Source: Ferrimonas kyonanensis DSM 18153
Lineage (GTDB): Bacteria > Pseudomonadota > Gammaproteobacteria > Enterobacterales > Shewanellaceae
NCBI RefSeq assembly: GCF_000425405.1
Contig: NZ_AUDJ01000028.1
Coordinates: 21,769-85,768 of the forward strand
Direction: 5' to 3'
Length of the DNA: 64,000 bases
The notes under the pieces were generated by a model that was not told the origin of the DNA, made no database searches, and saw only the letters and a program-made list of their open reading frames with translations. A program made the translations under genes and the position numbers. This document shows positions 18,148 to 29,813 of this stretch, in pieces; position 1 is the stretch's first letter; each line of letters opens with the position of its first letter.

Positions 18148-19656
18148 TTACAGCAGAGCTGGAACGCCTGGCAGCATGCCCACGGCCAGCATGGCCGCGA
18201 CACAGATGATAAAGGCACCACCAGGGATAATCAGGCGGTCAGCAAACGACAGCTTGTTGGCGCGCTCTTTGTCACCGATCAGGCCGTTGTTGTCCAGCAG
18301 CATGGTCAGGGCCCAGGCAAATACCGGGTTTACCACGATGGAGGCGAAGATACAGATACCGGCAGACTGGGAGTCTTTGGTGTCCTTCACCATCTGCATG
18401 CCCGCTTCCAGCAGCGGCAGGAATACCCCAACCAGCAGCGCGATGGACATAACAGGACGCCATACGGTGATGTCCATTGGGTAGCCGATCATAGCAACCA
18501 CAATACACAGAACACCCAGTACGATGGCACCAGCAGGGATAGGACGCTTGGCAATCGCCGCCGGAATCATGTAAGTACCCCAGGAGGAGGTGATGTTACC
18601 GCCACCAAAAGCAGTACCCACCATCTGACGCAGGGAGCAGCAGGTCATGGTGTCATCCACGTCCATCAGCACCTTGTCGGTCTTCTTAGGGTAGTTCAGC
18701 TCCTGGAAGATACGGTGACCCAGGAAGTCCGGAGACCACATGGCAACCGCCAGGATGGCGAACGGCAGAGAGGCGATGAAGTGCTGCAGGTTAGGCAAGC
18801 CCAGCTGCCAGCCGGTCTCGGTGGAGCCCCACCAGTACACAGGATTCAGGTTAGGCAGACCAGGAGCGGTTACGAACTTCAGATCCAGACCGGCGCCGAA
18901 CGCAAAGGCGATGGCAACGGCGGCGATGGAACACAGTGGAATCGCCAACCAACGCTTACCCAAGCGCGCCAGCACCGAGTAGACGATGATGTTGACGGCC
19001 AGGATCATCAGAGCCACGTGGCTCAGGCTGTAATCCAGGGCGTGCTTCGCCTGCAGGCCTTCGGCCCAGGTAAACAGAGAACCGATCTGTCCCATGGAGC
19101 CCATGGCTCCCAGGTACACCAGCAGACCGCCGGCGACCCCCTCTCCGGTGAGGTTAACGAGTTTCGAGCCCCCCTTGAAGTAACTGAGCAGCAAACCAAA
19201 GACACCCAGCAGAATCGCCAGGGCCAGAGGGTGAGCGCCCGCCAGCGCGATGGCGCCGATCAGGGGAATCATCGGGCCGTGGTTACCGGCCAGGTTGGCA
19301 CGCGGGTTAATGAAACCCGAGCCCAGAATACAAAACAGCAGAGCCGGGATCAGCATCTCAACGCGAACCACCTCAATGGCCCACTCGGCGCCCAGGTTCA
19401 CGTGTTCCCACCGCTCGGTCAGGCCTGCACCCCAGGCTGCCATTACGGCGGAATACATCACGGTGATGCCGATGGTACCGGCGATGGCTGGTACCAAATC
19501 TTCCCACTCAAAACGGAAATCACGGCCAGGAAGGTTCAGACCCCAGCGACGTGGCTTCATAATTTGCAGCTCGTGGTCCAGATAGTCTGAACGGCTGTCA
19601 AATTCACTGCTAGGCTTGTGCAACTCGCTATAGCTCGAGTTTTCTACGTCCCGCAT
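18148..19656 (-). CDS. Polytopic transporter, DUF3360 type
   Basis: A 502-residue membrane protein with a hydrophilic N-terminal ~60 residues and about 12 hydrophobic segments. The sequence (WEDLVPAIAGTIGITVMYSAV, NLAGNHGPMIPLIGAI, GGGNITSSWGTYMIPAAI) resembles the DUF3360 proteins of Vibrio and Shewanella, distantly related to the SulP/NCS2 carriers. Its substrate is unknown. The ATG at 19656 has GAGG nine bases upstream; a TTG at 19665 is the alternative. It is a single-gene transcript, with a possible FNR-like site far upstream at 19953. Confidence 0.65.
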   Translation of the reverse strand: MRDVENSSYSELHKPSSEFDSRSDYLDHELQIMKPRRWGLNLPGRDFRFEWEDLVPAIAGTIGITVMYSAVMAAWGAGLTERWEHVNLGAEWAIEVVRVEMLIPALLFCILGSGFINPRANLAGNHGPMIPLIGAIALAGAHPLALAILLGVFGLLLSYFKGGSKLVNLTGEGVAGGLLVYLGAMGSMGQIGSLFTWAEGLQAKHALDYSLSHVALMILAVNIIVYSVLARLGKRWLAIPLCSIAAVAIAFAFGAGLDLKFVTAPGLPNLNPVYWWGSTETGWQLGLPNLQHFIASLPFAILAVAMWSPDFLGHRIFQELNYPKKTDKVLMDVDDTMTCCSLRQMVGTAFGGGNITSSWGTYMIPAAIAKRPIPAGAIVLGVLCIVVAMIGYPMDITVWRPVMSIALLVGVFLPLLEAGMQMVKDTKDSQSAGICIFASIVVNPVFAWALTMLLDNNGLIGDKERANKLSFADRLIIPGGAFIICVAAMLAVGMLPGVPALL

Positions 19657-19952
19657 GCTTATCAACCTCGGTTAAAAATCACGATGGTGCTTGTGGCGGC
19701 GGCAACCAGCCGACACAACAACTTAACGCCTTACCTGACCGCCACAATCGGCTAATTGGTAAGACCATTTTACTAAAAATAAATCGGCTGAATTAAACTT
19801 CACCCCCGAATCGATGTCAAACCACGAAACGTTAGCCTGATCACAAAGAATCGGGATGGCCTTCAGGTCAATTTCAGGTGAAAGTTGATAAGTGCTGGTT
19901 ATAAAAGATAAAAATGGGTTATTCCCACTCAAAAACAGCAGTTATCAAATGT

Positions 19953-19966
19953 TTGATCTTGAACAA
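19953..19966. promoter_or_regulatory. FNR-like site
   Basis: TTGATCTTGAACAA matches the FNR consensus TTGAT-N4-ATCAA at 9 of 10 positions. It lies about 300 bases upstream of the minus-strand transporter start, farther than usual, so any role depends on a long leader. Confidence 0.3.
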
Positions 19967-20174
19967 GATTAGCGTAGATAGTCGCAGTCTGCCGATTGCG
20001 ATTCAGTCCCACCCTGGTATCGATGCAATCCACGCCGGTTTGCCCTTGCCCGTTCACCAATTGGGTCGACATCGGCGCAGCGATTTCGCCACCGGGCTCG
20101 CCACTCGCAACACCGGTTCAAATGCGCTGCCTTTGCTAACACTCAACCCAGGGTTGCCGCCGCCAAGCTGGCAC

Positions 20175-20198
20175 AAAAAAAGCGACCCGAGGGTCGCT
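20175..20198 (-). terminator. Rho-independent terminator of panF
   Basis: AGCGACC / GGTCGCT hairpin with a 4-base loop, followed on the minus strand by a run of seven T, 22 bases beyond the panF stop. Confidence 0.82.
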
Positions 20199-20220
20199 GT
20201 GTTCACGCTCAGCTTAGAGG

Positions 20221-21636
20221 CTAACAACGCCGGCTCAGCCACCACTGCACCAGCACAAACCCCAGCAGCGACAGCGCCAGCGCCGGCACGATGGCGTGCA
20301 TGTTGGCCAGCTTTATCTTCATAAAGGTCATCGGCAGGTAACAGCTCAACCCAGTCAGCACCGAGGCCAAGGCCGCCTCGCTGCGGGCGGCGGGCCAGAA
20401 TAATCCCAGCACCAGCGGCCACAGGAACACCACCTGCAGCGCCCCAAAGGCCGCCATATTCAGCCAGATGATCATCTGCGGCGGGTCCAGCGCCAACAGG
20501 GTGCAACTGGCGGCCACCACCAGAGTCACGCCCCGGGTCAGCCACTTCTGCTGAGATTCGCTGAGCTGACGCCCCTGCATCGCCAGGTCATTCACCAGGG
20601 TCGAAGTGGCCTGCAGCAGCATCGAGTCCACCGACGACATCACCGCCGCAATGGGGGCCGCCAGCAGCAAGCCCGCCACCCAGGGCGAGAACAGCTGCAC
20701 CATCAGGGTGGGGATCACCTCATCCGGGCTGTTGAGGTTGGACACCAGCGGTCGCCCCAGGGCGCCGATCAGATGGGGAAGCAGGGTCACCAGCGCCGTT
20801 ACTGCGGTCCCCAGTACCATGGCCCGGGCAATGGCCTTACCATCCCGGGCCGCCATCACCCGCAGCACCGTGTGAGGCAGGCCGATGGTACCAAAGCACA
20901 CCAGCACCCAGAACGACAACAGAAACGGCCAGGACATGAAGCCATCCGGACCATGGGGCTGCAATAACCCCGGATCGATCTGCGCCATCTGCGAGGTCAG
21001 GTGAGTCACACCGCCGCCATGGCTGAGCACCCCCATCAACAGGGCAAACATGCCCGCCAACATGATCAGCCCCTGAATGGCATCGGTGTAGCTGACGGCA
21101 CGAAAACCGCCCCATAAGGTGTAGATCACCACCGTAGCCACAAACAGCAGCAGCGCCGTGGTGTAGTCAATCTGCGCCACCACACTCAGCAACCTGGCAC
21201 CGCTGGTAAACTGCACCACGATCATTCCCAGAAACCCTGCCACCAGGCTGATCCCCGCCAGCCACAGCAGCGGCTTGGATCGATAGCGGTCGCGGAAGAT
21301 GTCGAGAATGGTCACCGCCTGGCTGGATTTTGCCAGCGTCCACAACCGTGGCCCCAGCACCCCCAGGGTCAGCATCGCCACCGGCACCTGAATCACCGCC
21401 AGCAGCACCCAGCCCAGACCATAGGTATAGGCGGCCCCCGGGCCGCCAATGAAGGAACTGGCACTGGTGTAGGTGGCCACCAGAGACAGCGCCAGGATGC
21501 CGCCGCCCATAAACTGGCCGCCGAGGAAATGTTGGCGGGAAAAGCCCGCCTCGTTTTCAGAGCGGGCCGCCGCCAGGCGCGAGACCAGCAGCGTCAGCAG
21601 CAGGTACGCAAGAATGGAGATCAGTATTGGATTCAC
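20221..21636 (-). CDS. panF: Sodium/pantothenate symporter PanF
   Basis: A 471-residue SSS-family symporter with about 13 transmembrane segments. The match to PanF is clear in ATYTSASSFIGGPGAAYTYG, FWVLVCFGTIGLPHTVLR and PPQMIIWLNMAAFGALQ. It imports pantothenate for coenzyme A synthesis. It lies four bases downstream of yhdT, the same gene pair as in E. coli. Confidence 0.93.
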   Translation of the reverse strand: MNPILISILAYLLLTLLVSRLAAARSENEAGFSRQHFLGGQFMGGGILALSLVATYTSASSFIGGPGAAYTYGLGWVLLAVIQVPVAMLTLGVLGPRLWTLAKSSQAVTILDIFRDRYRSKPLLWLAGISLVAGFLGMIVVQFTSGARLLSVVAQIDYTTALLLFVATVVIYTLWGGFRAVSYTDAIQGLIMLAGMFALLMGVLSHGGGVTHLTSQMAQIDPGLLQPHGPDGFMSWPFLLSFWVLVCFGTIGLPHTVLRVMAARDGKAIARAMVLGTAVTALVTLLPHLIGALGRPLVSNLNSPDEVIPTLMVQLFSPWVAGLLLAAPIAAVMSSVDSMLLQATSTLVNDLAMQGRQLSESQQKWLTRGVTLVVAASCTLLALDPPQMIIWLNMAAFGALQVVFLWPLVLGLFWPAARSEAALASVLTGLSCYLPMTFMKIKLANMHAIVPALALSLLGFVLVQWWLSRRC

Positions 21637-21640
21637 GGTA

Positions 21641-21856
21641 TCAACGTCGCAGTAACAGCAGGTAGGCCGCCAGGATCAGTCCGCCCGGGGCCAGCACACA
21701 GGAAAACCAGAACCACAGTGGCAGCCCAGCCACCCGTTCCGGCACGGTGGCATCGCCACCAAACAACAGCGGCCCCAGGGCCCACAGCAGGAAATAGGCC
21801 AGAGTCAGAGCCACCGCCTTGATGGTCAACCTGGCCGGAAGGGAGTCACCGCTCAC
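21641..21856 (-). CDS. yhdT: YhdT family membrane protein
   Basis: A 71-residue protein with two transmembrane helices (ALTLAYFLLWALGPLLF and LWFWFSCVLAPGGLILAAYLL). The size, the two-helix layout and the position directly before panF identify it as YhdT. It probably supports the symporter, but no function is proven. Confidence 0.87.
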   Translation of the reverse strand: MSGDSLPARLTIKAVALTLAYFLLWALGPLLFGGDATVPERVAGLPLWFWFSCVLAPGGLILAAYLLLLRR

Positions 21857-22547
21857 AGCGTGTTCCTTTTCTTATTCAACATCAGTGCCTTCCCTTTATA
21901 CCCCGAATCGAGACTTGTGGTCTTGGTCAAAGAACGAAAAACTGCTTCCAACAGGCCGATTTTACAGGGGGTCAGGCTGCGGCGATGGTAAACGATGACA
22001 GATAATTCGACAATCAATGGCAATGAAAAAGTGATTCACTATAAAAGCGTTTATTTTACAAACTAACCCCGATCCCCATCACATTTTTTCAGCAAATAAT
22101 ATCGATCCAGCGCATGACTCCATTCCAATTCATGATAGCCCTCACAAAGCTGACCATGATTAGGCCGAAAAGTTGTTACAGGGGCTATGCTCTGGAACAA
22201 TGGTAAAACCAATTTGGTTGAATCGTTTTCAAACTACCCCAAACTGGGTAGCTTGGATTTCGCCACCGGAGTGTGACGAACAGAGCAATCTGGCGATGGC
22301 AGAGGGGCGTCACAGGCTTCCTCTACCTATACTCAAGGTTGGGTATAACGTGGTACCACCGAGCACACTGTGAATGAGTAAATGGTGGGGGCGTCAACCG
22401 ACAGTTTTGCAGTTTTAATGCAACCGGTACTGCCTTTTGAGCAATCAGTTGGCGGTATTGAAAAATCGCTTCGTCATAAAGGGGACACCCTAACGTGCCG
22501 TCAATGACGAAACGTATCATCTTTACATTTGTTAAAGGTTAAACACT
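21857..22547. other. Upstream region of yhdT-panF and pflB
   Basis: A 691-base divergent intergenic region without a supported gene. It should contain the promoters of yhdT-panF (leftward) and pflB (rightward). Long, multi-promoter leaders are known for pfl operons. A TTGAATCGTTTTCAA element at 22218-22232 is a loose inverted repeat but does not match the FNR spacing. No clear FNR or ArcA box is seen. Confidence 0.45.
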
Positions 22548-24830
<2,283 letters not shown>

Positions 24831-24854
24831 GTTTGGTGAAATCGAGTTAACATT

Positions 24855-24883
24855 AAGGCTCTGTCTCTGACAGAGCCTTTTTT
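24855..24883 (+). terminator. Terminator between pflB and pflA
   Basis: AAGGCTCTGTC / GACAGAGCCTT stem with a TCT loop and a T6 run. It would make pflA transcript much less abundant than pflB. Confidence 0.9.
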
Positions 24884-24972
24884 ACATTACAGGCCCGAGG
24901 TTTCCTCTTTTGAAGATCGACATATAACGAACTGATAAAGAAGAACTTATTAACCGGGCAAACGGAGAGACA

Positions 24973-25713
24973 ATGAGCGTCGAAGGCCGAATTCATTCTT
25001 GGGAATCCTGTGGCACCGTCGATGGGCCCGGAATCCGCTTTATTGTGTTCATGCAAGGATGCCTGATGCGCTGTCAGTACTGCCACAACCGGGACACCTG
25101 GGATCTCGACGGCGGTAAAATCGTGACCGTTGATGAGGTCATGAACCAAGTGGACTCCTACCGCTACTTCTTTGAAGCCAGCGGCGGTGGCGTCACCGCC
25201 AGCGGCGGCGAAGCCATCCTGCAGCCGGAGTTCGTCGCCGAACTGTTCCGGCGCTGTAAAGAGCACGACATCGACACCTGTCTGGACACCAATGGCATGG
25301 TGCGCACCTACACTCCCGCCATTGACACCCTGCTGGACAACACCGATCTGGTCATGCTGGATCTTAAGCAGATCAACGACGATATTCACCGCAACCTGGT
25401 GGGCGTTTCCAACAAACGGCCGCTGCAGTTTGCCGACTACCTGACCAAGCGCAATCAGCGCACCTGGATCCGCTATGTGGTGGTTCCCGGCTACACCGAC
25501 GACGACGCCTCCGCCGAGCAACTGGCCGAGCGCATCGCCCCCATGGGCAACGTCGAATTGGTCGAATTGCTGCCCTACCACGAACTGGGCAAGCACAAAT
25601 GGACCGCGCTGGGCGAAGAGTACCAGCTGGACGGCGTCAAGCCGCCAAGCGGCGACACAATGAAACGCATCCAGGCGATCTTCGAAGCCAAAGGGCTGAA
25701 GACCAAATACTGA
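24973..25713 (+). CDS. pflA: Pyruvate formate-lyase activating enzyme
   Basis: A 246-residue radical-SAM enzyme that installs the glycyl radical on PflB. The CxxxCxxC iron-sulfur motif is Cys30, Cys34 and Cys37 (GCLMRCQYC), followed by the glycine-rich [11 protein letters not shown]-binding stretch. The length equals the E. coli enzyme. GGAGAG lies upstream of the ATG. Confidence 0.96.
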   Translation: MSVEGRIHSWESCGTVDGPGIRFIVFMQGCLMRCQYCHNRDTWDLDGGKIVTVDEVMNQVDSYRYFFEASGGGVTASGGEAILQPEFVAELFRRCKEHDIDTCLDTNGMVRTYTPAIDTLLDNTDLVMLDLKQINDDIHRNLVGVSNKRPLQFADYLTKRNQRTWIRYVVVPGYTDDDASAEQLAERIAPMGNVELVELLPYHELGKHKWTALGEEYQLDGVKPPSGDTMKRIQAIFEAKGLKTKY

Positions 25714-25735
25714 TGCCGGCACACCGTGCCAACCA

Positions 25736-25763
25736 AAAAAGGGAGCCTGAGAGCTCCCTTTTT
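25736..25763. terminator. Bidirectional terminator after pflA
   Basis: GGGAGC / GCTCCC hairpin flanked by A5 on the left and T5 on the right, between convergent pflA and the MFS gene. Confidence 0.85.
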
Positions 25764-25791
25764 ACTGTCTGCCGATGGCCGAAGGCAATGC

Positions 25792-27300
25792 TCAAGCGCT
25801 CTGACGCTGGGCCCACTTCATGGCACTGATCATCAGTACCGTACAACCGCCGATGGAGGCAATCAGCCACTGGAAACCGTTGATGCTCGCCACCGACGCC
25901 ACCTGTTGCTGCAGGGCCTGGCCGATCAGCGCCGCACTGTGGCCTCCCACGGCCTGCTGCAGCTGCAACGACTGCTGAACAAAGGCATCACTGCGGCTGC
26001 TGAGGTGCCCCGCCATTACCAGGCTGGCGTTGGCGGCATCAAACGCCTGCAAGCGGGAAAACTCGACACTGGCCAGCAAGGATCCCAGGTTTCTGAACAG
26101 GTAAAACCAAGCAATGGCCTCCACCAGCTGTGCCTTGGGCATCCGCCGCAGAATATGAATGGTCACGGTGACATTGAGAATGCCCACCGCCACCCCTTTG
26201 AGCAACATCGCCGGCCACAGGTCGCTGCGGCCACTGTCCGGGCTAACCCCGGTCAGTATCGAGCAGGCAATCACCATCAACAGCACGCCTAAGGGAATCA
26301 CCTTCTCCGGCTTACCGCCTTCCGTGGTGGTGACCTTAATCGCCAGCATCAGCCCCAGCAACATGCCATAGAAACTGATCCGCTCAAGCTGCCCCAGTTG
26401 GGCGTGGCTGTACCCCAGCACTCCGGTCACAAACCCCGAGGTCAACATGGTTGCTGCCATTACCACAAACCCGGCCACCGCACCGTTGACCATTCCGACC
26501 CGGGCATTGGGCACCCGCAAAATGCTTGGACGCAGATACTCGCCCCGGCCCCAACCTCGGCGCAGCGCCAGCACTACGCCTGCGCCCAGCAGCGCCGTCA
26601 CCACCGCCAGCACCACCCAGTCGGGATCGCGAAACCAGTTGTAGCGTTCCCCCTTCATCAGCAGTACCGTCAGCGCCACAATAAAGCCGCTCAACAACCC
26701 GGCCTGCAGCAGGTTCAATCGAATGCGTTGACGCGTATCCGGCCAGGGCCAGGGGCCAAAACGCACCCAGTACAACACCGCCGCGTAGGGAATCCACTGC
26801 AGCGCAAAGGCCCAGCGCCATCCGCCCGCCTCCGCCAACAGCCCCATCAACAACGGGTACAGCCCCATGGGCACTAACACAAACAGCAGCAGCATCACCG
26901 CTTCGGCCTTGGCGATGCGGACAAAATCCAGGTTGGTCATCACCAGTCGGTGTGCCAGCACCACCATCACGCTGGCGCACACCCCGTGGCCCAGCCAGGC
27001 GACGTACTGCCACAACGGCGCCTCGACCAGCACGCTGATCAGCGCACAACCCAGCCCCAGCGCCGCCGCCGAGCGCAACAGGCGCCGGTTACCCAAGCGA
27101 TAGGCCGCCCAGCTGGCCAGGGGCAGCGCCAGCAGTTGGCCAACCATAAACAGCACATTGAACCAACTGGCCTCATCCAGCGACAGCCCCAGGGCGCCGG
27201 CGATGTCGGCGGCGCCGCTGCTGTAGATTGCCGATGCCAACCCTTGCGGGATCAGCATCAGCAGCGCCAGTGGCAGCAATGGCCAGATTCGGTTACTCAT
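25792..27300 (-). CDS. MFS drug-efflux transporter, EmrB/DHA2 type
   Basis: A 502-residue major facilitator with about 14 transmembrane segments. EmrB-like features are GLSLDEASWFNVLFMVGQLLALPLASW and the long C-terminal Gln-rich segment. It would pump toxic compounds together with the upstream HlyD/EmrA adaptor. Its ATG (27300) overlaps the adaptor stop by 8 bases, indicating translational coupling. Control by the divergent TetR protein is likely. Confidence 0.87.
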   Translation of the reverse strand: MSNRIWPLLPLALLMLIPQGLASAIYSSGAADIAGALGLSLDEASWFNVLFMVGQLLALPLASWAAYRLGNRRLLRSAAALGLGCALISVLVEAPLWQYVAWLGHGVCASVMVVLAHRLVMTNLDFVRIAKAEAVMLLLFVLVPMGLYPLLMGLLAEAGGWRWAFALQWIPYAAVLYWVRFGPWPWPDTRQRIRLNLLQAGLLSGFIVALTVLLMKGERYNWFRDPDWVVLAVVTALLGAGVVLALRRGWGRGEYLRPSILRVPNARVGMVNGAVAGFVVMAATMLTSGFVTGVLGYSHAQLGQLERISFYGMLLGLMLAIKVTTTEGGKPEKVIPLGVLLMVIACSILTGVSPDSGRSDLWPAMLLKGVAVGILNVTVTIHILRRMPKAQLVEAIAWFYLFRNLGSLLASVEFSRLQAFDAANASLVMAGHLSSRSDAFVQQSLQLQQAVGGHSAALIGQALQQQVASVASINGFQWLIASIGGCTVLMISAMKWAQRQSA

Positions 27301-28330
27301 GGCGGGCATCCACGGCCACTACCGCCGACAGCCCCGGCACCACCCGTCCCCGCAGCACCTCGGGCAAGCTCAGGGCAATCTTCACCGGCACCCGCTGCAC
27401 CACTTTGACAAAATTGCCGGTGGCGTTGTCCGGCGGCATCATGCTGAACTGAGCCCCGGTGGCCGGCGCCATGCTGAGCACCCGGCCCTCGATGGGGTGA
27501 TCGGGAAAGCCATCCACCTCCACCAGTACCGCTTGCCGAGGTTTCAGCCGGGCAATCTCGCCCTCTTTAAAGTTGGCTTCTACCCATACCTGGTCGGTAG
27601 GCACAATGGACAGCAGCGGCGTACCTGCCGCCACCAGTCGCCCCTGGCGCACGGCGCGGTTACCCACCACCCCGGCCACCGGTGCCCGAATGTCGGTGTC
27701 TTCCAGGTTCAGCTGCGCCAACGCCAGCTCCGACTCCGCCTGAATCCGTCGCGCCTGCAGCAACTTCAGCTGACTGCGAGCCGTCGCCAGCGCCTGGCGG
27801 GCCCCCTCCAGCTTGAGCTTGGACGAGGTCAACGCCAGCTCGGCCCGCTCCATGCGGGTTTTCTGGCCGTCATGAGTCGATTTCGACGCCAGGTTGTCCC
27901 GCAACAGGTTCGATAATCGCTGCCACTCCACCCGCTGATAACGCGCATCGGTGGCGGCAGAGTCGATGGCCGTTTCGGCTTCCTTGACGGCAATGATCTG
28001 CATCTCGATCTGCTGCCGGGCACTAACAATGCTCGCCTCTACCTCCGCCAATGACCCGGCCGCCTTGTCCTTCAGCGCCAGGTAGTTACGCTTATCCAGC
28101 TGCGCCAGCAAGGTGCCAGCCTCCACCCACTGGTTGTCGGTCACCAGCACCCGGGTCACCACTCCCGCCACCTCGGCGCTGACCGGCGTAATCTCGCCCT
28201 GCACGTAGGCGTTATCGGTTTCAATCCAGCCTTGCCGCGGCGCCAGATAGAGGTACAATCCGCTGATGACCAGCACCAGAGTCAGCGCCACCAGGACTTT
28301 CTTTTTTCCACTGTTCATAGACACAACCAT
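27293..28330 (-). CDS. HlyD/EmrA-family membrane fusion protein
   Basis: A periplasmic adaptor of about 345 residues: an N-terminal transmembrane helix (VLVALTLVLVISGLYLYLA), the biotinyl-lipoyl-like motif (TDNAYVQGEITPVSAEVAGVV), a long coiled coil and the conserved DTDIRAPVAGVVGNRAV. It links the MFS pump to an outer-membrane channel. The start is uncertain. ATG 28330 is chosen, with 28318 also possible; neither has a strong ribosome site. Confidence 0.87.
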   Translation of the reverse strand: MVVSMNSGKKKVLVALTLVLVISGLYLYLAPRQGWIETDNAYVQGEITPVSAEVAGVVTRVLVTDNQWVEAGTLLAQLDKRNYLALKDKAAGSLAEVEASIVSARQQIEMQIIAVKEAETAIDSAATDARYQRVEWQRLSNLLRDNLASKSTHDGQKTRMERAELALTSSKLKLEGARQALATARSQLKLLQARRIQAESELALAQLNLEDTDIRAPVAGVVGNRAVRQGRLVAAGTPLLSIVPTDQVWVEANFKEGEIARLKPRQAVLVEVDGFPDHPIEGRVLSMAPATGAQFSMMPPDNATGNFVKVVQRVPVKIALSLPEVLRGRVVPGLSAVVAVDARHE

Positions 28331-28430
28331 TGAAGAATCAACCACCATCAGCATCCAGATGTCTGCAAACCCGCCACGGCAACGCCTCGTCAAAGCCCAC
28401 TGTCGTTTGGTCTGGTTCAACAGTCATTAA

Positions 28431-28451
28431 GATACTGTACTGTACAGTATC
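28431..28451. promoter_or_regulatory. TetR-type operator palindrome
   Basis: Perfect 21-base palindrome GATACTGTAC-T-GTACAGTATC in the divergent region between the efflux operon and tetR. A related shorter palindrome, GTACT-GAGG-AGTAC (28498-28511), overlaps the tetR ribosome site. This layout suggests that the regulator represses both directions. Confidence 0.85.
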
Positions 28452-28514
28452 ATATTTGAGTAGTAAGATGGATTTCAAGCCCTACCAGGCAAAAACTGTA
28501 CTGAGGAGTACCAT

Positions 28515-29111
28515 ATGCGCCCTTCCAGCCTGAAAAAGAAGCAGAATTATTTGGATGTCGCCACCGAGCTGTTTCTGCAACAGGGCTTCGACGCCACCGG
28601 GCTGGACCAGTTGATCGAGCGCTGCGGTGGCTCCAAGCTGACCCTGTACAACTATTTCGGTGACAAACGCGGCCTGCTGAAAGAGGTGGTGACCCGGCTG
28701 ACCGGCGAACTGCAGACCATCCTGGCCGTAGATTCGGATCTCAGCCACAGCACCGAGCAACAGCTGCAGCACTTCTGCCGCAGCTACACCAGCTTCGTCT
28801 ATCACCCAAAAACCATGGGCCTGTTTCGGCTGATGATTGCCCAAAGCAAACAGGATCAGGAGCTGGTGGAGTTCTTTCTGGATCGCGGCCCACGCCGGGC
28901 ACTGGCCACCCTGGAACAGTTACTGGTGCAACTGGTGGCCGATGGCCAGCTGCAATTGGACGATCCACACAACAGCGCCGAGCAGCTGCTGGGGGCACTG
29001 CGGGGCTCCCGTTACTTCGAGGCCCTGCTGACGCCGCTGCCCTCGGATTCCGCTCAGTTGCAGCGCTACGCCGATACCGCGGTGGCCACCTTCCTGAAAA
29101 GCTGCCGCTAA
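28515..29111 (+). CDS. TetR-family repressor
   Basis: A 198-residue regulator with an N-terminal TetR HTH (YLDVATELFLQQGFDATGLD ... GGSKLTLYNYFGDKRGLL) and a variable ligand-binding C-domain. It is divergent from the HlyD/MFS efflux operon, with operator-like palindromes between them. It is therefore the likely local repressor, relieved by a pump substrate. Confidence 0.92.
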   Translation: MRPSSLKKKQNYLDVATELFLQQGFDATGLDQLIERCGGSKLTLYNYFGDKRGLLKEVVTRLTGELQTILAVDSDLSHSTEQQLQHFCRSYTSFVYHPKTMGLFRLMIAQSKQDQELVEFFLDRGPRRALATLEQLLVQLVADGQLQLDDPHNSAEQLLGALRGSRYFEALLTPLPSDSAQLQRYADTAVATFLKSCR

Positions 29112-29170
29112 AGCAACCTGGGCCACAATGAGGTACTCTTTTAAAGACAGAGAGAGAAAAGGACACCTCA

Positions 29171-29809
29171 ATGCCCTCAGCCGCCGAAGGCCTGGCCTGG
29201 GTACTGTGGATCTGGCTGACGCTGCACTGCCTGATCCGTGGCAACCTGTGGCAGGCCATTAGAGAACACGACTACGTCTTGCACCTGACCCTGGGGTTCG
29301 TCGTTGGCCTCAGCGGCTTATGGCAGTTGCGAGCCGGAATCTACGACGGCCTGGAGCTGCACTTTGTCGCCCTCACCGTCACCACCCTGGTGTTCGGCTG
29401 GCGTAATGCCATCGTGGTCGGCAGCCTGGCTCTGTTGGCCAGTGTCGGCCTGGGCAGCGAGCCCTGGCAGGGCGCTGGCGCCGTTGGCCTGCTGGGGGTG
29501 GCTGCGCCCATCGGCCTCAGTTTCGCCATCCTGACCCTGAGCCACAACACCCTGCCCCGCAACCTGTGGATCTACATCTTCGTCGATGGCTTTTTCAATG
29601 GCATTGTCTGCTTCGTGGCTCGCACCCTGTTGCTGGCCAGCTGGTTCAGCTTTGACTACGACTGGACCATTATTCGGGACAACTATTTGATTCTGATGCC
29701 GCTGTTTTTCTTCCCCGAGGCCATGCTCAATGGCTTCAGCACCACCCTGTTGGTGGTTCACAAGCCCCATTGGCTGGCGACCTGGCGCGAAGAGCAATAC
29801 CTTAAATAG
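29171..29809 (+). CDS. CbiM-like/COG3235 membrane protein
   Basis: A 212-residue protein with about six hydrophobic segments. It resembles the energy-coupling-factor permease family related to CbiM (for example HFVALTVTTLVFGWRNAIVVG, LWIYIFVDGFFNGIVCFV, FFFPEAMLNGF). Such proteins often take up metals or vitamins, but no ATPase or EcfT partner is adjacent. AAAGGA lies upstream of the start. It ends four bases before the convergent luxI stop. Confidence 0.6.
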   Translation: MPSAAEGLAWVLWIWLTLHCLIRGNLWQAIREHDYVLHLTLGFVVGLSGLWQLRAGIYDGLELHFVALTVTTLVFGWRNAIVVGSLALLASVGLGSEPWQGAGAVGLLGVAAPIGLSFAILTLSHNTLPRNLWIYIFVDGFFNGIVCFVARTLLLASWFSFDYDWTIIRDNYLILMPLFFFPEAMLNGFSTTLLVVHKPHWLATWREEQYLK

Positions 29810-29813
29810 CCCC

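Larger units (their letters stand above)
19657..20220. other. Intergenic region between DUF3360-type gene and panF
   Basis: No convincing gene. It contains an FNR-like motif (19953-19966) and the minus-strand terminator of panF (20175-20198). A 69-codon minus-strand open frame at 19723-19932 has no ribosome site or recognisable content. Confidence 0.5.

Noticed and set aside
17986..19590. A 534-codon plus-strand open frame opposite the DUF3360-type gene
   Set aside because: Low-complexity Gln/His/Arg-rich translation typical of an antisense frame of a membrane protein.
19723..19932. 69-codon minus-strand gene between the transporter and panF
   Set aside because: No ribosome site, no family resemblance, and it overlaps the likely promoter region.
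22218..22232. FNR box upstream of pflB (TTGAATCGTTTTCAA)
   Set aside because: The half-sites and the spacing do not match the FNR consensus, so it is not listed as a site.
24855..24883. CTGTC...GACAG near pflA as a further lux box
   Set aside because: It is part of a rho-independent terminator followed by T6 and lacks the central AGATCT symmetry of the lux-box-like sites.
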